Source of the DNA: Alphaproteobacteria bacterium HGW-Alphaproteobacteria-18
GTDB lineage: Bacteria; Pseudomonadota; Alphaproteobacteria; Caulobacterales; Hyphomonadaceae
Assembly (NCBI GenBank): GCA_002841155.1
Contig: PHEH01000012.1
Location: forward strand, 1-64,000
Direction: 5' to 3'
DNA: 64,000 nucleotides
Positions 53,667 to 62,005 of this stretch are shown one piece after another (positions within the stretch are counted from its first letter, which is position 1; the number at the start of each line of letters is the position of its first letter). Made by a program: the position numbers and the translations under genes. The notes under the pieces were generated by a model. That model was not told where the DNA came from, made no database searches, and saw only the letters and a program-made list of their open reading frames with translations.

Positions 53667-54316
53667 AAAACCTGCGCATCACCCTGAAGATTGCATCCTC
53701 TCTGGATGGGCGCATCGCGCTGGCGGATGGCACGAGCCAATGGATCACCTCCAGCGCCTCGCGCGCCCGCGGCCACCAGATGCGCGCCGAAAATGACGCC
53801 ATCATGGTCGGCATCGGCACGGTCCTCGCTGACGATCCCTTGCTCACCGCGCGTACCGTTCCGCTACCGGCAAAACAGCCCGTCCGCATCGTCGCCGATT
53901 CCAACGCCCGCCTGCCCACCGCCTCGCGTCTGGTCAGCTCCACCGATCTTGGCCGCGTGGTCGCCGTCACGGCCGGGCAGGGCAGCGACACGCTCGCCGC
54001 CGCCGGTATCGACATCTGGCGCTGCGGCAATGGCGTGCGCATGGACGTTCTGGAATTTGTTCGCCGCGCCGAAGCCGAAGGCCTGCGCACTCTTCTCATC
54101 GAAGGCGGCAGCACGCTGGCCGCCAGCTTCATCCGCGCCGGCCTGGTCGATGAGATCGCGTGGTTCCGCGCGCCCATCCTGATCGGCGGCGAAGGCCTTC
54201 CGGCCCTCGGGGCGCTGGGCCTGGCAGATCTGAAATCTGCGGCACGCTGGCGCCCTGTCGCAACGGAACGGATTGGGGATGACGTCCTCGATACTTATGT
54301 TCTATCTGAGCAATAG
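53663..54316 (+). CDS. ribD: RibD reductase domain only (5-amino-6-ribosylaminouracil phosphate reductase)
   Basis: A 217-residue protein equal to the C-terminal reductase half of Rib[78 protein letters not shown]. The usual N-terminal zinc deaminase domain (HAE and PCxxxGrTPPC motifs) is missing, and no separate deaminase is in the window. The reading frame starts by overlapping nrdR, so this is not a truncation caused by a local frameshift. A deaminase must be encoded elsewhere for riboflavin synthesis. Confidence 0.9.
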   Translation: MKNLRITLKIASSLDGRIALADGTSQWITSSASRARGHQMRAENDAIMVGIGTVLADDPLLTARTVPLPAKQPVRIVADSNARLPTASRLVSSTDLGRVVAVTAGQGSDTLAAAGIDIWRCGNGVRMDVLEFVRRAEAEGLRTLLIEGGSTLAASFIRAGLVDEIAWFRAPILIGGEGLPALGALGLADLKSAARWRPVATERIGDDVLDTYVLSEQ

Positions 54317-54334
54317 GCCGCCAGGATAAAAGCC

Positions 54335-54955
54335 ATGTTTACAGGTCTCGTTACCGATGTCGGCACTGTCCGCAAAGCAGAGCACCGCAACGGCCTCACC
54401 CGGTTTGAGGTCGAAAGCGGGTACCCGCTGGCGCAGATCGCCATGGGGGCTTCGATCCTCCATTCCGGCGTCTGCCTGACGGTCGTAGATAAAGGCGAAG
54501 CCGAGCGCGGCGCCTGGTTCGCGGTTGAAGCCGTCCCCGAAACCCTGTCGAAAACCATCCTCGGCGGCTGGCAGGAAGGCACGCGCGTCAACCTCGAGCA
54601 AAGCCTCAAGCTGGGCGATGAGCTGGGCGGGCATTTCGTCTTCGGCCATGTTGACGGCGTTGGTGAGATCGTCTCGGTCGAGGCCGAAGGCCAGTCCTTC
54701 CGCGTCACCATCCGCCCGCCCGCCGCCATCTCCCGCTACTTCGCCACCAAAGGCTCTGCCGCCGTTGACGGCGTCTCGCTCACCGTGGCGGCTGCGCTGG
54801 AGAATGGTGACTTTCAGGTCGCCATCATTCCGCACACATGGGAGGTGACGACGCTCGCCGCGTTGAAGCCCGGCACAAAGGTAAACCTCGAAATAGATAT
54901 GCTTGCGCGCTATGTGGCGCGGATGATCGGCGCCGACGCGCCACAAGGGAGTTAA
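54335..54955 (+). CDS. ribE: Riboflavin synthase
   Basis: A 206-residue enzyme with two similar lumazine-binding modules. It starts MFTGLVTDVGTV; the first module has ILHSGVCLTVVDKG and the second has AAVDGVSLTVAAAL. It dismutates two 6,7-dimethyl-8-ribityllumazine molecules into riboflavin. It lies 18 bases after ribD, and ribBX begins 3 bases after its stop. No FMN riboswitch is visible before it or elsewhere in the operon. Confidence 0.97.
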   Translation: MFTGLVTDVGTVRKAEHRNGLTRFEVESGYPLAQIAMGASILHSGVCLTVVDKGEAERGAWFAVEAVPETLSKTILGGWQEGTRVNLEQSLKLGDELGGHFVFGHVDGVGEIVSVEAEGQSFRVTIRPPAAISRYFATKGSAAVDGVSLTVAAALENGDFQVAIIPHTWEVTTLAALKPGTKVNLEIDMLARYVARMIGADAPQGS

Positions 54956-54958
54956 ATA

Positions 54959-56101
54959 ATGAGCAGCGAGTTCACCGCCGCCATCTCCTCGATTGAGGAA
55001 ATCATCGAAGACGCCCGCAACGGGCGCATGTTCATCCTGGTCGATGCCGAAGACCGCGAGAATGAGGGCGACCTCATCATCCCGGCCACCTTCGCCACGC
55101 CCGAAGCGGTCAACTTCATGGCCAAGCATGGCCGCGGCCTCATCTGCCTCGCCATGACACAGGAACGCGGCCACACGCTGCGCCTCGACATGATGACCCG
55201 CAACAACCGCGAAAGCATGCAGACAGCCTTCACCGTCTCCATCGAAGCCAAAGAAGGCGTCACCACCGGCATCTCCGCCCATGACCGTGCCCGGACGATT
55301 GCCGTCGCCATTGATCCGACCAAGGACGATGATGATATCGTCAGCCCCGGCCATATCTTCCCGCTGATCGCCAAGGAAGGCGGCACGCTCGTCCGCGCCG
55401 GCCACACGGAGGCCGCCGTCGACATTTCCCGCATGGCCGGTCTCTATCCTGCTGGCGTTATCTGCGAGATCATGAATGATGATGGCTCCATGGCCCGCCT
55501 GCCGGAGCTCGTCGCCTTTGCCCAGCTCCACCATCTCAAGATCGGCACCATCGCCGACCTGATCGCCTGGCGCCGCCAGAACGACCGCTTCCTGGAGCGC
55601 CGCATCGAAGCGCCGCTGGAATCCGACTATGGCAGCGGCTTCCGCACCGTCTGTTTCCGCAACACGATGGATAATTCCGAGCATATCGCCATCGTTCACG
55701 GCGACATCACCCCCGACGCCACAACCCTCGTCCGCGTGCATCGCACCGACATCCTCGCCGACATCCTCGGCGAAAAGGGCCCACGTTCCGGCCTTGTGGC
55801 CCAGGCCATGCGCCTGATTGCCCAGGCCGACGAGCCCGGCGTCATTGTCTTCGTTAACACGATGCAGCCCGGCGCCATTGCCGAGCGTCTCGGCCTCAAA
55901 TCCGGCGCCGCGCGCGATCCGTCCGCCCCCATCCGGGAGTATGGCATCGGCGCGCAGATCCTGCGGGAACTGGGCGTTCGCAGCATGATTTACCTGTCCG
56001 ATACGCAGCCCACCCGCCTTGCGGGGCTTGACGGATACGGTCTGACGATAGAGGGCTGGCGCCATCTGAGCGAGGCGCCGGAAAACAAGGAGAATACCTG
56101 A
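54959..56101 (+). CDS. ribBX: 3,4-dihydroxy-2-butanone-4-phosphate synthase with degenerate GTP cyclohydrolase II domain (RibBX)
   Basis: A 380-residue protein. The first 205 residues are an intact DHBP synthase (ILVDAEDRENEGDLIIPA, the RGLICLAMT region, DRARTIAVAID, HIFPLIAKEGGTLVRAGHTEAAVDI). The C-terminal part is derived from GTP cyclohydrolase II (REYGIGAQILRELGV, GLDGYGL) but lacks the three zinc cysteines (C-x10-C-x-C) and the EGRGIGL motif; only one Cys remains. This is the RibBX variant known from Proteobacteria, so a separate RibA is needed. Confidence 0.93.
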   Translation: MSSEFTAAISSIEEIIEDARNGRMFILVDAEDRENEGDLIIPATFATPEAVNFMAKHGRGLICLAMTQERGHTLRLDMMTRNNRESMQTAFTVSIEAKEGVTTGISAHDRARTIAVAIDPTKDDDDIVSPGHIFPLIAKEGGTLVRAGHTEAAVDISRMAGLYPAGVICEIMNDDGSMARLPELVAFAQLHHLKIGTIADLIAWRRQNDRFLERRIEAPLESDYGSGFRTVCFRNTMDNSEHIAIVHGDITPDATTLVRVHRTDILADILGEKGPRSGLVAQAMRLIAQADEPGVIVFVNTMQPGAIAERLGLKSGAARDPSAPIREYGIGAQILRELGVRSMIYLSDTQPTRLAGLDGYGLTIEGWRHLSEAPENKENT

Positions 56102-56529
56102 TGGCCGACCGCGTCCTAGTCGCGATTTCGCGCTACTACAAACACATCAGCGACGAGCTGGAAGCCGGCGCGCTCGAAGTCCTCGAAGCGGCAGGCGCCA
56201 AGGTCACCGTGATGGAAGTCCCCGGCGCTTTTGAAATCCCCGGCGTGATCGCCATGTCGGCCGATTCCGGCCGGTTTGACGGCGCCGTGGCGCTCGGCTG
56301 CGTCATCCGCGGCGAGACGACCCATTATGACTATGTCTGCGGCGAGAGCGCGCGCGGCCTGATGGACCTCATCGTCCAGCGCCGCCAGGCCATCGGCTAT
56401 GGCATCCTGACGGTTGAAAACGAAGCCCAGGCCCTCGCCCGCGCAGATCGCAAACGCAAGAACAAGGGCGCCGAGGCGGCCAAGGCCTGCCTTGCCATGA
56501 TCAAGTTCCGCAAAGAGCTGATCGGCTGA
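56101..56529 (+). CDS. ribH: 6,7-dimethyl-8-ribityllumazine synthase
   Basis: A 142-residue lumazine synthase that forms pentamers or larger shells. It has VMEVPGAFEIPGVIAM (substrate loop) and ALGCVIRGETTHYDYVCGESARGLMDL, with the catalytic His in the THYDY motif. It joins the RibB and RibD products. Start and stop each overlap the neighbours (1 base with ribBX, 1 base with nusB). Confidence 0.97.
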   Translation: MADRVLVAISRYYKHISDELEAGALEVLEAAGAKVTVMEVPGAFEIPGVIAMSADSGRFDGAVALGCVIRGETTHYDYVCGESARGLMDLIVQRRQAIGYGILTVENEAQALARADRKRKNKGAEAAKACLAMIKFRKELIG

Positions 56530-56993
56530 TGACCCAGAACATGCCCTTTGACGTCACACGCGCCCGCCGCGCCGGCGCGCGCCTTGCGGCGGTTCAGGCA
56601 CTCTATGAAATGGAGCAGACGGAGAAATCCGCCCGCGCCACGATCCGCGAATTCATGGAAGACCGTCTGGGCCTCGGCCCGGATGGCACGCCGGTGGAAG
56701 ACGCAGACCCCGATCTTTTCAAATCCATTGTAAACTCCGTGGTCGAACATCAGGCGAAGATCGACACCGCCATTCTCGCGCGCCTCGCCGAGGGCTGGAA
56801 GCTCACCCGCCTCGACGCCACCATGCGCGCCCTCCTGCGCGCCGGGGCGGCTGAATTCATCGCCCATCCGGAACTCTCCGACGCGATCATCCTCGACGAA
56901 TACGTCTCCCTGGCCCACGACTTCTTCGACGAAGGCGACGCCAAATTCGCCAACGCCGTGCTGCAAAACATGGGCCGGGATTTGCGCAGCTAA
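56529..56993 (+). CDS. nusB: Transcription antitermination factor NusB
   Basis: A 154-residue helical RNA-binding protein. The N-terminus has ARRAGARLAAVQALYEMEQTEKSA (arginine-rich boxA RNA-binding region) and the C-terminus has LDATMRALLRAGAAEFIAHPELSDAIILDEYVSLAHDFFDEGDAKFANAVLQNMGRDL. It works with NusE in rRNA antitermination. It is the last gene of the nrdR-rib operon; two palindromic repeats follow. Confidence 0.96.
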   Translation: MTQNMPFDVTRARRAGARLAAVQALYEMEQTEKSARATIREFMEDRLGLGPDGTPVEDADPDLFKSIVNSVVEHQAKIDTAILARLAEGWKLTRLDATMRALLRAGAAEFIAHPELSDAIILDEYVSLAHDFFDEGDAKFANAVLQNMGRDLRS

Positions 56994-57015
56994 CAGCTTC
57001 CGCCTCAAACTCGAC

Positions 57016-57098
57016 GCTCATCCTGAGCGAAGTCGAAGGATGACCAGACAGAGTTGTCCCAAGCCCCGGCGCGTCCTTCGACTTCGCTCAGGATGAGC
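57016..57098. repeat. REP-like element: 25-base perfect inverted repeat
   Basis: Arms at 57016-57040 and 57074-57098 are exact reverse complements (each contains TCCTGAGCGAAGTCGAAGGA or its complement) with a 33-base spacer. This exact motif type recurs between genes in many proteobacterial genomes as a short interspersed palindrome. It would form a long hairpin after nusB and may act as terminator or RNA stabiliser. Confidence 0.85.
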
Positions 57099-57156
57099 CG
57101 TCCGGGCGACCCAAACCCCTCCGTGTGCGTCACCAACGGGCCCATATCCTTCGTAG

Positions 57157-57184
57157 GGCGGGTTAGCCGAAGGCGTAACCCGCC
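57157..57184. repeat. Second REP-like hairpin
   Basis: GGCGGGTTA / TAACCCGCC arms, extended inside by GCC / GGC around a GAA loop. It has the GGGTTAGCCGAAGGCGTAACCC form, another dispersed repeat type of bacterial intergenic DNA. It sits directly before the stop of the epoxide hydrolase gene. Confidence 0.8.
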
Positions 57185-57187
57185 ATC

Positions 57188-58357
57188 TCACCCCACCTCC
57201 CGCGCCCAGGCCCGCACATCGTCCACATAAACCTCCGGCGCCTCCATCGCCGCGAAATGCCCGCCGCGCGGCATGTCCGTCCACCGAGTAATATTATACG
57301 CCCGGTCTGCCCAGCTTCGCGGCGGCGCCACGATGTAGCGCTCGCCCGGATAGCTCGCAAACGCCGTCGGCGTTTCGCAGCGCTCGCCCTCGGGCAGGCC
57401 ATTGCCGCCTTCCTGGAAGAGGGCGTTGTAATACCACACGCTCGTCGCAATGGCGTCATTGACGAGGTAGATCATCACATTCGTCAGCAGCTGATCGCGC
57501 GTGTACACCTCAAAGAGGCCGCGCTCTGTCAGATCGCTCCAGCCGTGAAACTTCTCCAGAATCCACGCCGCCGTGCCCATCGGCGAATCCATCAGCGCCA
57601 TCGCCAGCGTCTGCGGCTTGGTTGCCTGCTGCATCAGGTAGGCGCCCTCTGCCTGCATCATCAGCTGCGAATGTTGCAGCCACTGGGTTTCCTCCGCCGT
57701 CTGAGGAACAGCCGGTGTCGGCCGAAAGCCCATCATGTTGAGATGGATCGCCTTCGCGCCGCCTTTGTCCTCGCTTAGCCCATGGTTCTTGCCGATCCAG
57801 GACGTCACCATCGAGCCCCAATCCCCGCCCTGCGCGAGATAGCTGGAATAGCCCAGCACCTCCCGCATAAGCGTGTCCCACATCGCCGCCGTCGCCCGCT
57901 GGCCGAGCGGGGAGGCAGGCTTGCCCGAAAACCCGTAGCCGGGCAGGGACGGGATCACGAGATCAAACGCGTCCTCCGCTTTGCCGCCATGCTGCGAAGG
58001 GAAGGCCAGCGGCCCGATTGCCTGCCAGAACTCATAAATGCTCCCCGGCCAGCCATGCGTGATCAGCAGCGGGCGCTTGCCGCCCGCCTCGCCCACCACA
58101 TGCACAAAATGAATGCTCAGCCCATCGACCTCGGCGGTAAATTGCGGCCAGCGGTTCAGCTCCGCCTCCGCCGCCCGCCAGTCATACTGATCCAGCCAAT
58201 AGCGCTGGATGTCCTGCATCACTTCGGTCGACATGCCATAGGCAAAACCCTGCTCATTGGCCGGGGCCGGGAACCATTTATACCGCTCAACCCCCGCCCG
58301 TATCTCGGCAAGCTTTGCATCTGGAACGTGAACTTTGAATGGTGTTGGCGCTGGCAT
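57188..58357 (-). CDS. Epoxide hydrolase (EHN-type)
   Basis: A 389-residue alpha/beta hydrolase with the N-terminal EHN cap (PFKVHVPDAKLAEIRAGVERYKWF) seen in microsomal-type epoxide hydrolases. It has the oxyanion motif HGWPGSIYEFW, the nucleophile Asp in AQGGDWGSMVTSWIG, a lid region, and the catalytic His in PRGGHFAAMEAPE. It probably hydrolyses an epoxide of an aromatic or lipid compound. ATG 58357 follows AGGGGG on the minus strand; the longer reading to 58465 is not supported. Confidence 0.9.
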   Translation of the reverse strand: MPAPTPFKVHVPDAKLAEIRAGVERYKWFPAPANEQGFAYGMSTEVMQDIQRYWLDQYDWRAAEAELNRWPQFTAEVDGLSIHFVHVVGEAGGKRPLLITHGWPGSIYEFWQAIGPLAFPSQHGGKAEDAFDLVIPSLPGYGFSGKPASPLGQRATAAMWDTLMREVLGYSSYLAQGGDWGSMVTSWIGKNHGLSEDKGGAKAIHLNMMGFRPTPAVPQTAEETQWLQHSQLMMQAEGAYLMQQATKPQTLAMALMDSPMGTAAWILEKFHGWSDLTERGLFEVYTRDQLLTNVMIYLVNDAIATSVWYYNALFQEGGNGLPEGERCETPTAFASYPGERYIVAPPRSWADRAYNITRWTDMPRGGHFAAMEAPEVYVDDVRAWAREVG

Positions 58358-58512
58358 GGCATGTCCCCCTGATCTGGTTGGGCTGAGCCTAGCGCACCTG
58401 CGCCCTCTGGCTAAGCCATCCCCCGGCGGCAGGCGCGCGCCTTCGCAGCACGTAAAAAACTCCAACGCCGTTGGAGTTTTTGCCCCCGCCGTTGGAGTTT
58501 TTCAGAGGTTTT

Positions 58513-58854
58513 TCAGACCGAAAAACTGGTCCCGCAACCGCAGGCAGCGGTCGCGTTCGGGTTCTTGATCTTGAACGCCGCCCCGATCAGCTCGGTCGAA
58601 AAGTCGATCTCCGAGCCTTGCAGAAACTCAAGGCTTATCTCGTCGATCAGCACCCTTGCTCCGTCGCGTTCGATCACGACATCATCCGCGTTTACAGCAG
58701 GTGCGAAGTCAAACTTGTAGGAAAAGCCGGAACATCCCCCCCCTTCTACAGACACGCGCAGATAGGCGGCGCCGTCCTGTTTGGCGAGAATCGCATTAAT
58801 CCGCTTCGCAGCAGACGCAGTCAGTGTCACATCCGGGGCAATGGTCTCGGTCAT
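58513..58854 (-). CDS. erpA: Iron-sulfur cluster insertion protein ErpA
   Basis: A 113-residue A-type Fe-S carrier. The three conserved cysteines are Cys41 (GGGCSGFSY), Cys105 and Cys107 (CGCGTSFSV). It delivers clusters to target proteins. ATG 58854 is 27 bases from the divergent dgt start, so both promoters must lie inside the opposite genes or overlap. The very long antisense reading that extends past this start lies over dgt and is not coding. Confidence 0.94.
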   Translation of the reverse strand: MTETIAPDVTLTASAAKRINAILAKQDGAAYLRVSVEGGGCSGFSYKFDFAPAVNADDVVIERDGARVLIDEISLEFLQGSEIDFSTELIGAAFKIKNPNATAACGCGTSFSV

Positions 58855-58881
58855 GGGCCTAACATAAGGACGAATTCCTGA

Positions 58882-60054
58882 ATGGAAAAGAGAGCCCCTT
58901 ACGCAACACGTCACGAAGACAGCCGGGGGCGCTTTTTTAAGGAGGCCCCCTCGGCCACGCGCACGCCGTTCCAACGGGACAGGGACCGGATTATCCACTC
59001 CACCGCCTTTCGCCGGCTGAAGCAGAAAACCCAGGTTTTCGTCGCCCATGAAGGCGATCATTTCCGCACGCGCCTCACGCATTCCCTTGAAGTTGCTCAG
59101 ATTTCCAGGTCCATCGCCCGCACGCTCGGGCTCGATGAAGATCTGGCCGAAACCCTCGCCCTCAGCCATGATCTTGGCCATCCGCCCTTCGGCCACGCCG
59201 GAGAAGACCAGCTCGACGCCTGCATGCAGCCCTATGAAGGCTTCGATCATAATGCGCAGTCGCTGCGCATCGTGACGCTGCTGGAGCGTCGCTATCCCCT
59301 CTTTAATGGGTTGAATTTGACCTGGGAAACGCTTGAAGGCCTCGTCAAGCACAATGGCCCGCTGACCGGGCCGGACACGCCCATCACCGCGCTCCCCATC
59401 GCCTTCCGCGACTTTGCCCCACTGGAAAGGCTTGAACTCGACCAGTTCGCCGGCCCCGAGGCCCAGGTCGCCGCCCTCTCAGATGACATCGCCTATAATA
59501 ACCACGACATCGACGACGGCATCGCCGCAGGCCTCTTTACCGTCGATGATCTCATCGAACTCCCTGTTGTTGGGGATGTTTTTCGCGGTGTCCGTATGGA
59601 ATTCCGCGATCTGGACGACCGTATGGTCACCTATGAAGCCGTCCGCCGGCTCATCGGCCTGTGGATAAACGACCTCGTTCTGGAAACCCGCGCCCGCGTC
59701 AAACGCCTGAAGCCCCAGTCTGCCGCCGAAGTCCGGGCGATGGGCGAGCCGCTGATCGGCTTTTCCGAGGGTCTGGAGGCCCCCCAGCGGGCTCTGCGGG
59801 CCTTTCTCTACTCCAGAATGTACAAGCATTACAGGGTCAACCGGATGCGCTCGAAGGCCAAGCGCGTTCTGGCCGATCTGTTCGAGGTGTTCCTCAACGA
59901 GCCCCAGACCCTGCCGCCGCCCTGGAACGGCGCTGCGATAAAGGAAGAGGGCGCCCGCAGGGCCCGGATTGTCTGCGATTACATGGCCGGAATGACCGAT
60001 ACCTACGCCCTGGAAGAGTATCGCCGCCTCTTCGACACCAGCGCCCTTACCTAG
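58882..60054 (+). CDS. dgt: Deoxyguanosinetriphosphate triphosphohydrolase-like protein
   Basis: A 390-residue HD-domain dNTPase. RDRDRIIHSTAFRRLKQKTQVF leads the domain. The metal-binding residues are in RTRLTHSLEVAQISRSIAR, LSHDLGHPPFGHAGE and LSDDIAYNNHDIDDG. Such enzymes hydrolyse dNTPs to deoxynucleoside and triphosphate and help to balance pools. The size and motif order match the alphaproteobacterial type 2 subgroup. Confidence 0.94.
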   Translation: MEKRAPYATRHEDSRGRFFKEAPSATRTPFQRDRDRIIHSTAFRRLKQKTQVFVAHEGDHFRTRLTHSLEVAQISRSIARTLGLDEDLAETLALSHDLGHPPFGHAGEDQLDACMQPYEGFDHNAQSLRIVTLLERRYPLFNGLNLTWETLEGLVKHNGPLTGPDTPITALPIAFRDFAPLERLELDQFAGPEAQVAALSDDIAYNNHDIDDGIAAGLFTVDDLIELPVVGDVFRGVRMEFRDLDDRMVTYEAVRRLIGLWINDLVLETRARVKRLKPQSAAEVRAMGEPLIGFSEGLEAPQRALRAFLYSRMYKHYRVNRMRSKAKRVLADLFEVFLNEPQTLPPPWNGAAIKEEGARRARIVCDYMAGMTDTYALEEYRRLFDTSALT

Positions 60055-60157
60055 GTTTAAGCAGGGGTTTCCACCATTGTGACGGTCTCTCTTCAAGGCT
60101 CGTTAAGGAAACTCCCGTAAAAATTAACCTAGGTGATTGATTCCAAGGAGTTCTTCC
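60055..60157. other. Short gap between dgt and the SPOR gene with a CCTAGGTT inverted pair
   Basis: CCTAGGTT at the dgt stop and AACCTAGG about 75 bases later form a widely spaced inverted pair. This gap should contain the promoter for the SPOR-nagZ-scpAB operon. The ribosome binding site AAGGAG lies 7 bases before ATG 60158. Confidence 0.35.
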
Positions 60158-60967
60158 ATGAGCCGATCGGACATGGCAGGCCGTGAAAACCCGTTTGAGG
60201 ACGACTATCGCGGATTTGATGTGCGCGAAGACGAGGCCGCGCGCGGACCCCTGATTCTGACGCTGGCGATCGGCGTGCTGCTTATCTTCGGCGGCGTGGT
60301 CTGGAATACCTACCGGCAGGGCGTGCGGCCTGCATCCGATGGGCTGCCCAGCATCATTGCCGAGCCCCAGCCGTTCAAGCAGCTGCCGTCAGATCCTGGC
60401 GGAAAGCCCATCAAGCATACCGACAAGACATTCTACGACGCGATGGACGCCTCTGAGCGCACATCCGATGTAACGCTGGCTTCAGCAACCACTTCGCCAG
60501 CGAACGCGCTGGCGGGCGGGCCACCGCGCGACCTGCGCCCAGGTCCATTGGATACGCCATCCGAGGAGCTCGTCGCGGCGGCACCTCAGCCCTTGCCTGT
60601 AACGGAGCTGACCGGCGATCTCCCTGAGCCCAAGCAACAGATCGCAGCGGTCAAGATCAAACCCCCTGAGCCGATTGAGCCGCTCTCTTCGCAGGCGCGC
60701 TTCACCTTCACCGAAACTGGGCCTTTCCTCGTCCAGATCGCCGCTCTGCGTTCGGAAGAAGCAGCCGAAACTGCATGGCGCCGCGTGACCTCATCGGCTC
60801 CAGAGCTGTATCATGGCGCTTCGAAGCGGATTCAGCGGGCAGACCTCGGCTCTGAAGGCGTATTCTACCGTCTCCGCGTCGGCGCTTTTGCTGAACGGTC
60901 CGAAGCGGTGGCCTTCTGCGACGCGATCAAGGAATCCGGAGCAAATTGCATCGTGGTGACGGGATAA
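60158..60967 (+). CDS. SPOR-domain inner-membrane protein
   Basis: A 269-residue protein with one membrane helix near residues 31-52 (LILTLAIGVLLIFGGVVW), a Pro-rich periplasmic linker of about 130 residues, and a C-terminal SPOR domain (FLVQIAALRSEEAAETAWRRV ... FYRLRVGAFAERSEAVAFCDAI) that binds denuded peptidoglycan at division sites. ATG 60158 follows AAGGAG. nagZ starts 3 bases later, so a cell-wall context is shared. It may be an FtsN-like factor but I would not name it so. Confidence 0.85.
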   Translation: MSRSDMAGRENPFEDDYRGFDVREDEAARGPLILTLAIGVLLIFGGVVWNTYRQGVRPASDGLPSIIAEPQPFKQLPSDPGGKPIKHTDKTFYDAMDASERTSDVTLASATTSPANALAGGPPRDLRPGPLDTPSEELVAAAPQPLPVTELTGDLPEPKQQIAAVKIKPPEPIEPLSSQARFTFTETGPFLVQIAALRSEEAAETAWRRVTSSAPELYHGASKRIQRADLGSEGVFYRLRVGAFAERSEAVAFCDAIKESGANCIVVTG

Positions 60968-60970
60968 GAC

Positions 60971-62005
60971 GTGAAAGCCTGTATTCTCAGCGTATCGGGG
61001 CCGGACCTGACCCCTGGCGAAGCTGCGCTTTTTGCGGCTGAAAACCCTTGGGGCGTCATCCTCATGGGGCGTTCGTGCCAGTCGCGGATGCAGGTGCGCA
61101 AGCTGGTCGCCGATATCTGGAATGCCACAGGCCGCGAAACCCTGATCTTCATCGACCAGGAAGGCGGCCGCGTTGCCCGCCTCAAGGCGCCCGAATGGCC
61201 GCTGTTCCCGCGCGGCGCCGATTATGCGGCGCTCTACGAACAGGACAAGTCGCTGGGCCGGGAAGCCGCCTGGCTCGGCCACCGCCTCATTGCGTCGGAA
61301 CTGGCGGCCCTCTCGATCCACGCGGACTGTTCGCCGGTCGTAGATTTGCCTGTCCCCGGCGCTCATGACGTGATCGGCGACCGCGCTTTCGGCGCTGAGC
61401 CCGAACAGGCCGCAGACCTCGCCCGCGCTGCGCTCGACGGCCTTACCGCCGGGGGCGTGGCAGGTGTTATCAAGCACATTCCCGGCCATGGCCGCTCGGT
61501 TTCGGACAGCCATCTCGAACTCCCGCGCGTCACTGCTGGCCAGAACGAACTCGCCAAGGATTTCGACGCCTTCGCCCGCCTTACCGACGCGCCGATGGCG
61601 ATGACCGCCCATATTGCCTACGAAGCCTATGACCCCGGCCGGGCGGCCACCGTGTCCAAGGTCATGATTCAACAGATCATCCGCGACCGAATCGGCTTTG
61701 ATGGTCTCCTGATGACGGATGATCTGGGGATGAAAGCACTGGGCGGCACCCTGACCGAGCGCGCACACGCCTCCATCGCGGCGGGCTGCGATGTGCTGCT
61801 GCATTGCTCGGGCTTCCTCAAGGACGCCGATGCCATCCTCGCCGAGATGACCGAAGTGGCCAAAGCCGCGCCGCACCTCTCCGGCAAAGCCGCCTCCCGT
61901 GCGGCTGTGGCGGACGCCATCGCCAAAAAGGTCCAGCCCTTTGAACCGGCTCCCGCCTGGAAGCGCTTCCATGAGCTGATCCCCCCGCCGGGAGCGATGG
62001 CATGA
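60971..62005 (+). CDS. nagZ: Beta-N-acetylhexosaminidase (peptidoglycan recycling)
   Basis: A 344-residue family 3 glycosidase. It has FIDQEGGRVARLK, VDLPVPGAHDVIGDRAFG, the catalytic His-Asp loop IKHIPGHGRSVSDSHLELP, and the nucleophile Asp in LLMTDDLGMKALGG. NagZ removes N-acetylglucosamine from anhydromuropeptides in the cytoplasm. The start is GTG at 60971; the stop overlaps scpA (ATGA). Confidence 0.95.
   Translation: MKACILSVSGPDLTPGEAALFAAENPWGVILMGRSCQSRMQVRKLVADIWNATGRETLIFIDQEGGRVARLKAPEWPLFPRGADYAALYEQDKSLGREAAWLGHRLIASELAALSIHADCSPVVDLPVPGAHDVIGDRAFGAEPEQAADLARAALDGLTAGGVAGVIKHIPGHGRSVSDSHLELPRVTAGQNELAKDFDAFARLTDAPMAMTAHIAYEAYDPGRAATVSKVMIQQIIRDRIGFDGLLMTDDLGMKALGGTLTERAHASIAAGCDVLLHCSGFLKDADAILAEMTEVAKAAPHLSGKAASRAAVADAIAKKVQPFEPAPAWKRFHELIPPPGAMA

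Noticed and set aside
54317-54334. FMN riboswitch in the riboflavin operon
   Set aside because: The gaps between the rib genes are too short to hold one and none is seen before glyA or nrdR.
54302-56065. 587-residue minus-strand reading opposite ribE and ribBX
   Set aside because: Antisense shadow over well-defined riboflavin genes.
58855-59352. N-terminal extension of the erpA frame across dgt
   Set aside because: The ErpA family begins at 58854; the extension overlaps dgt antisense and matches nothing.
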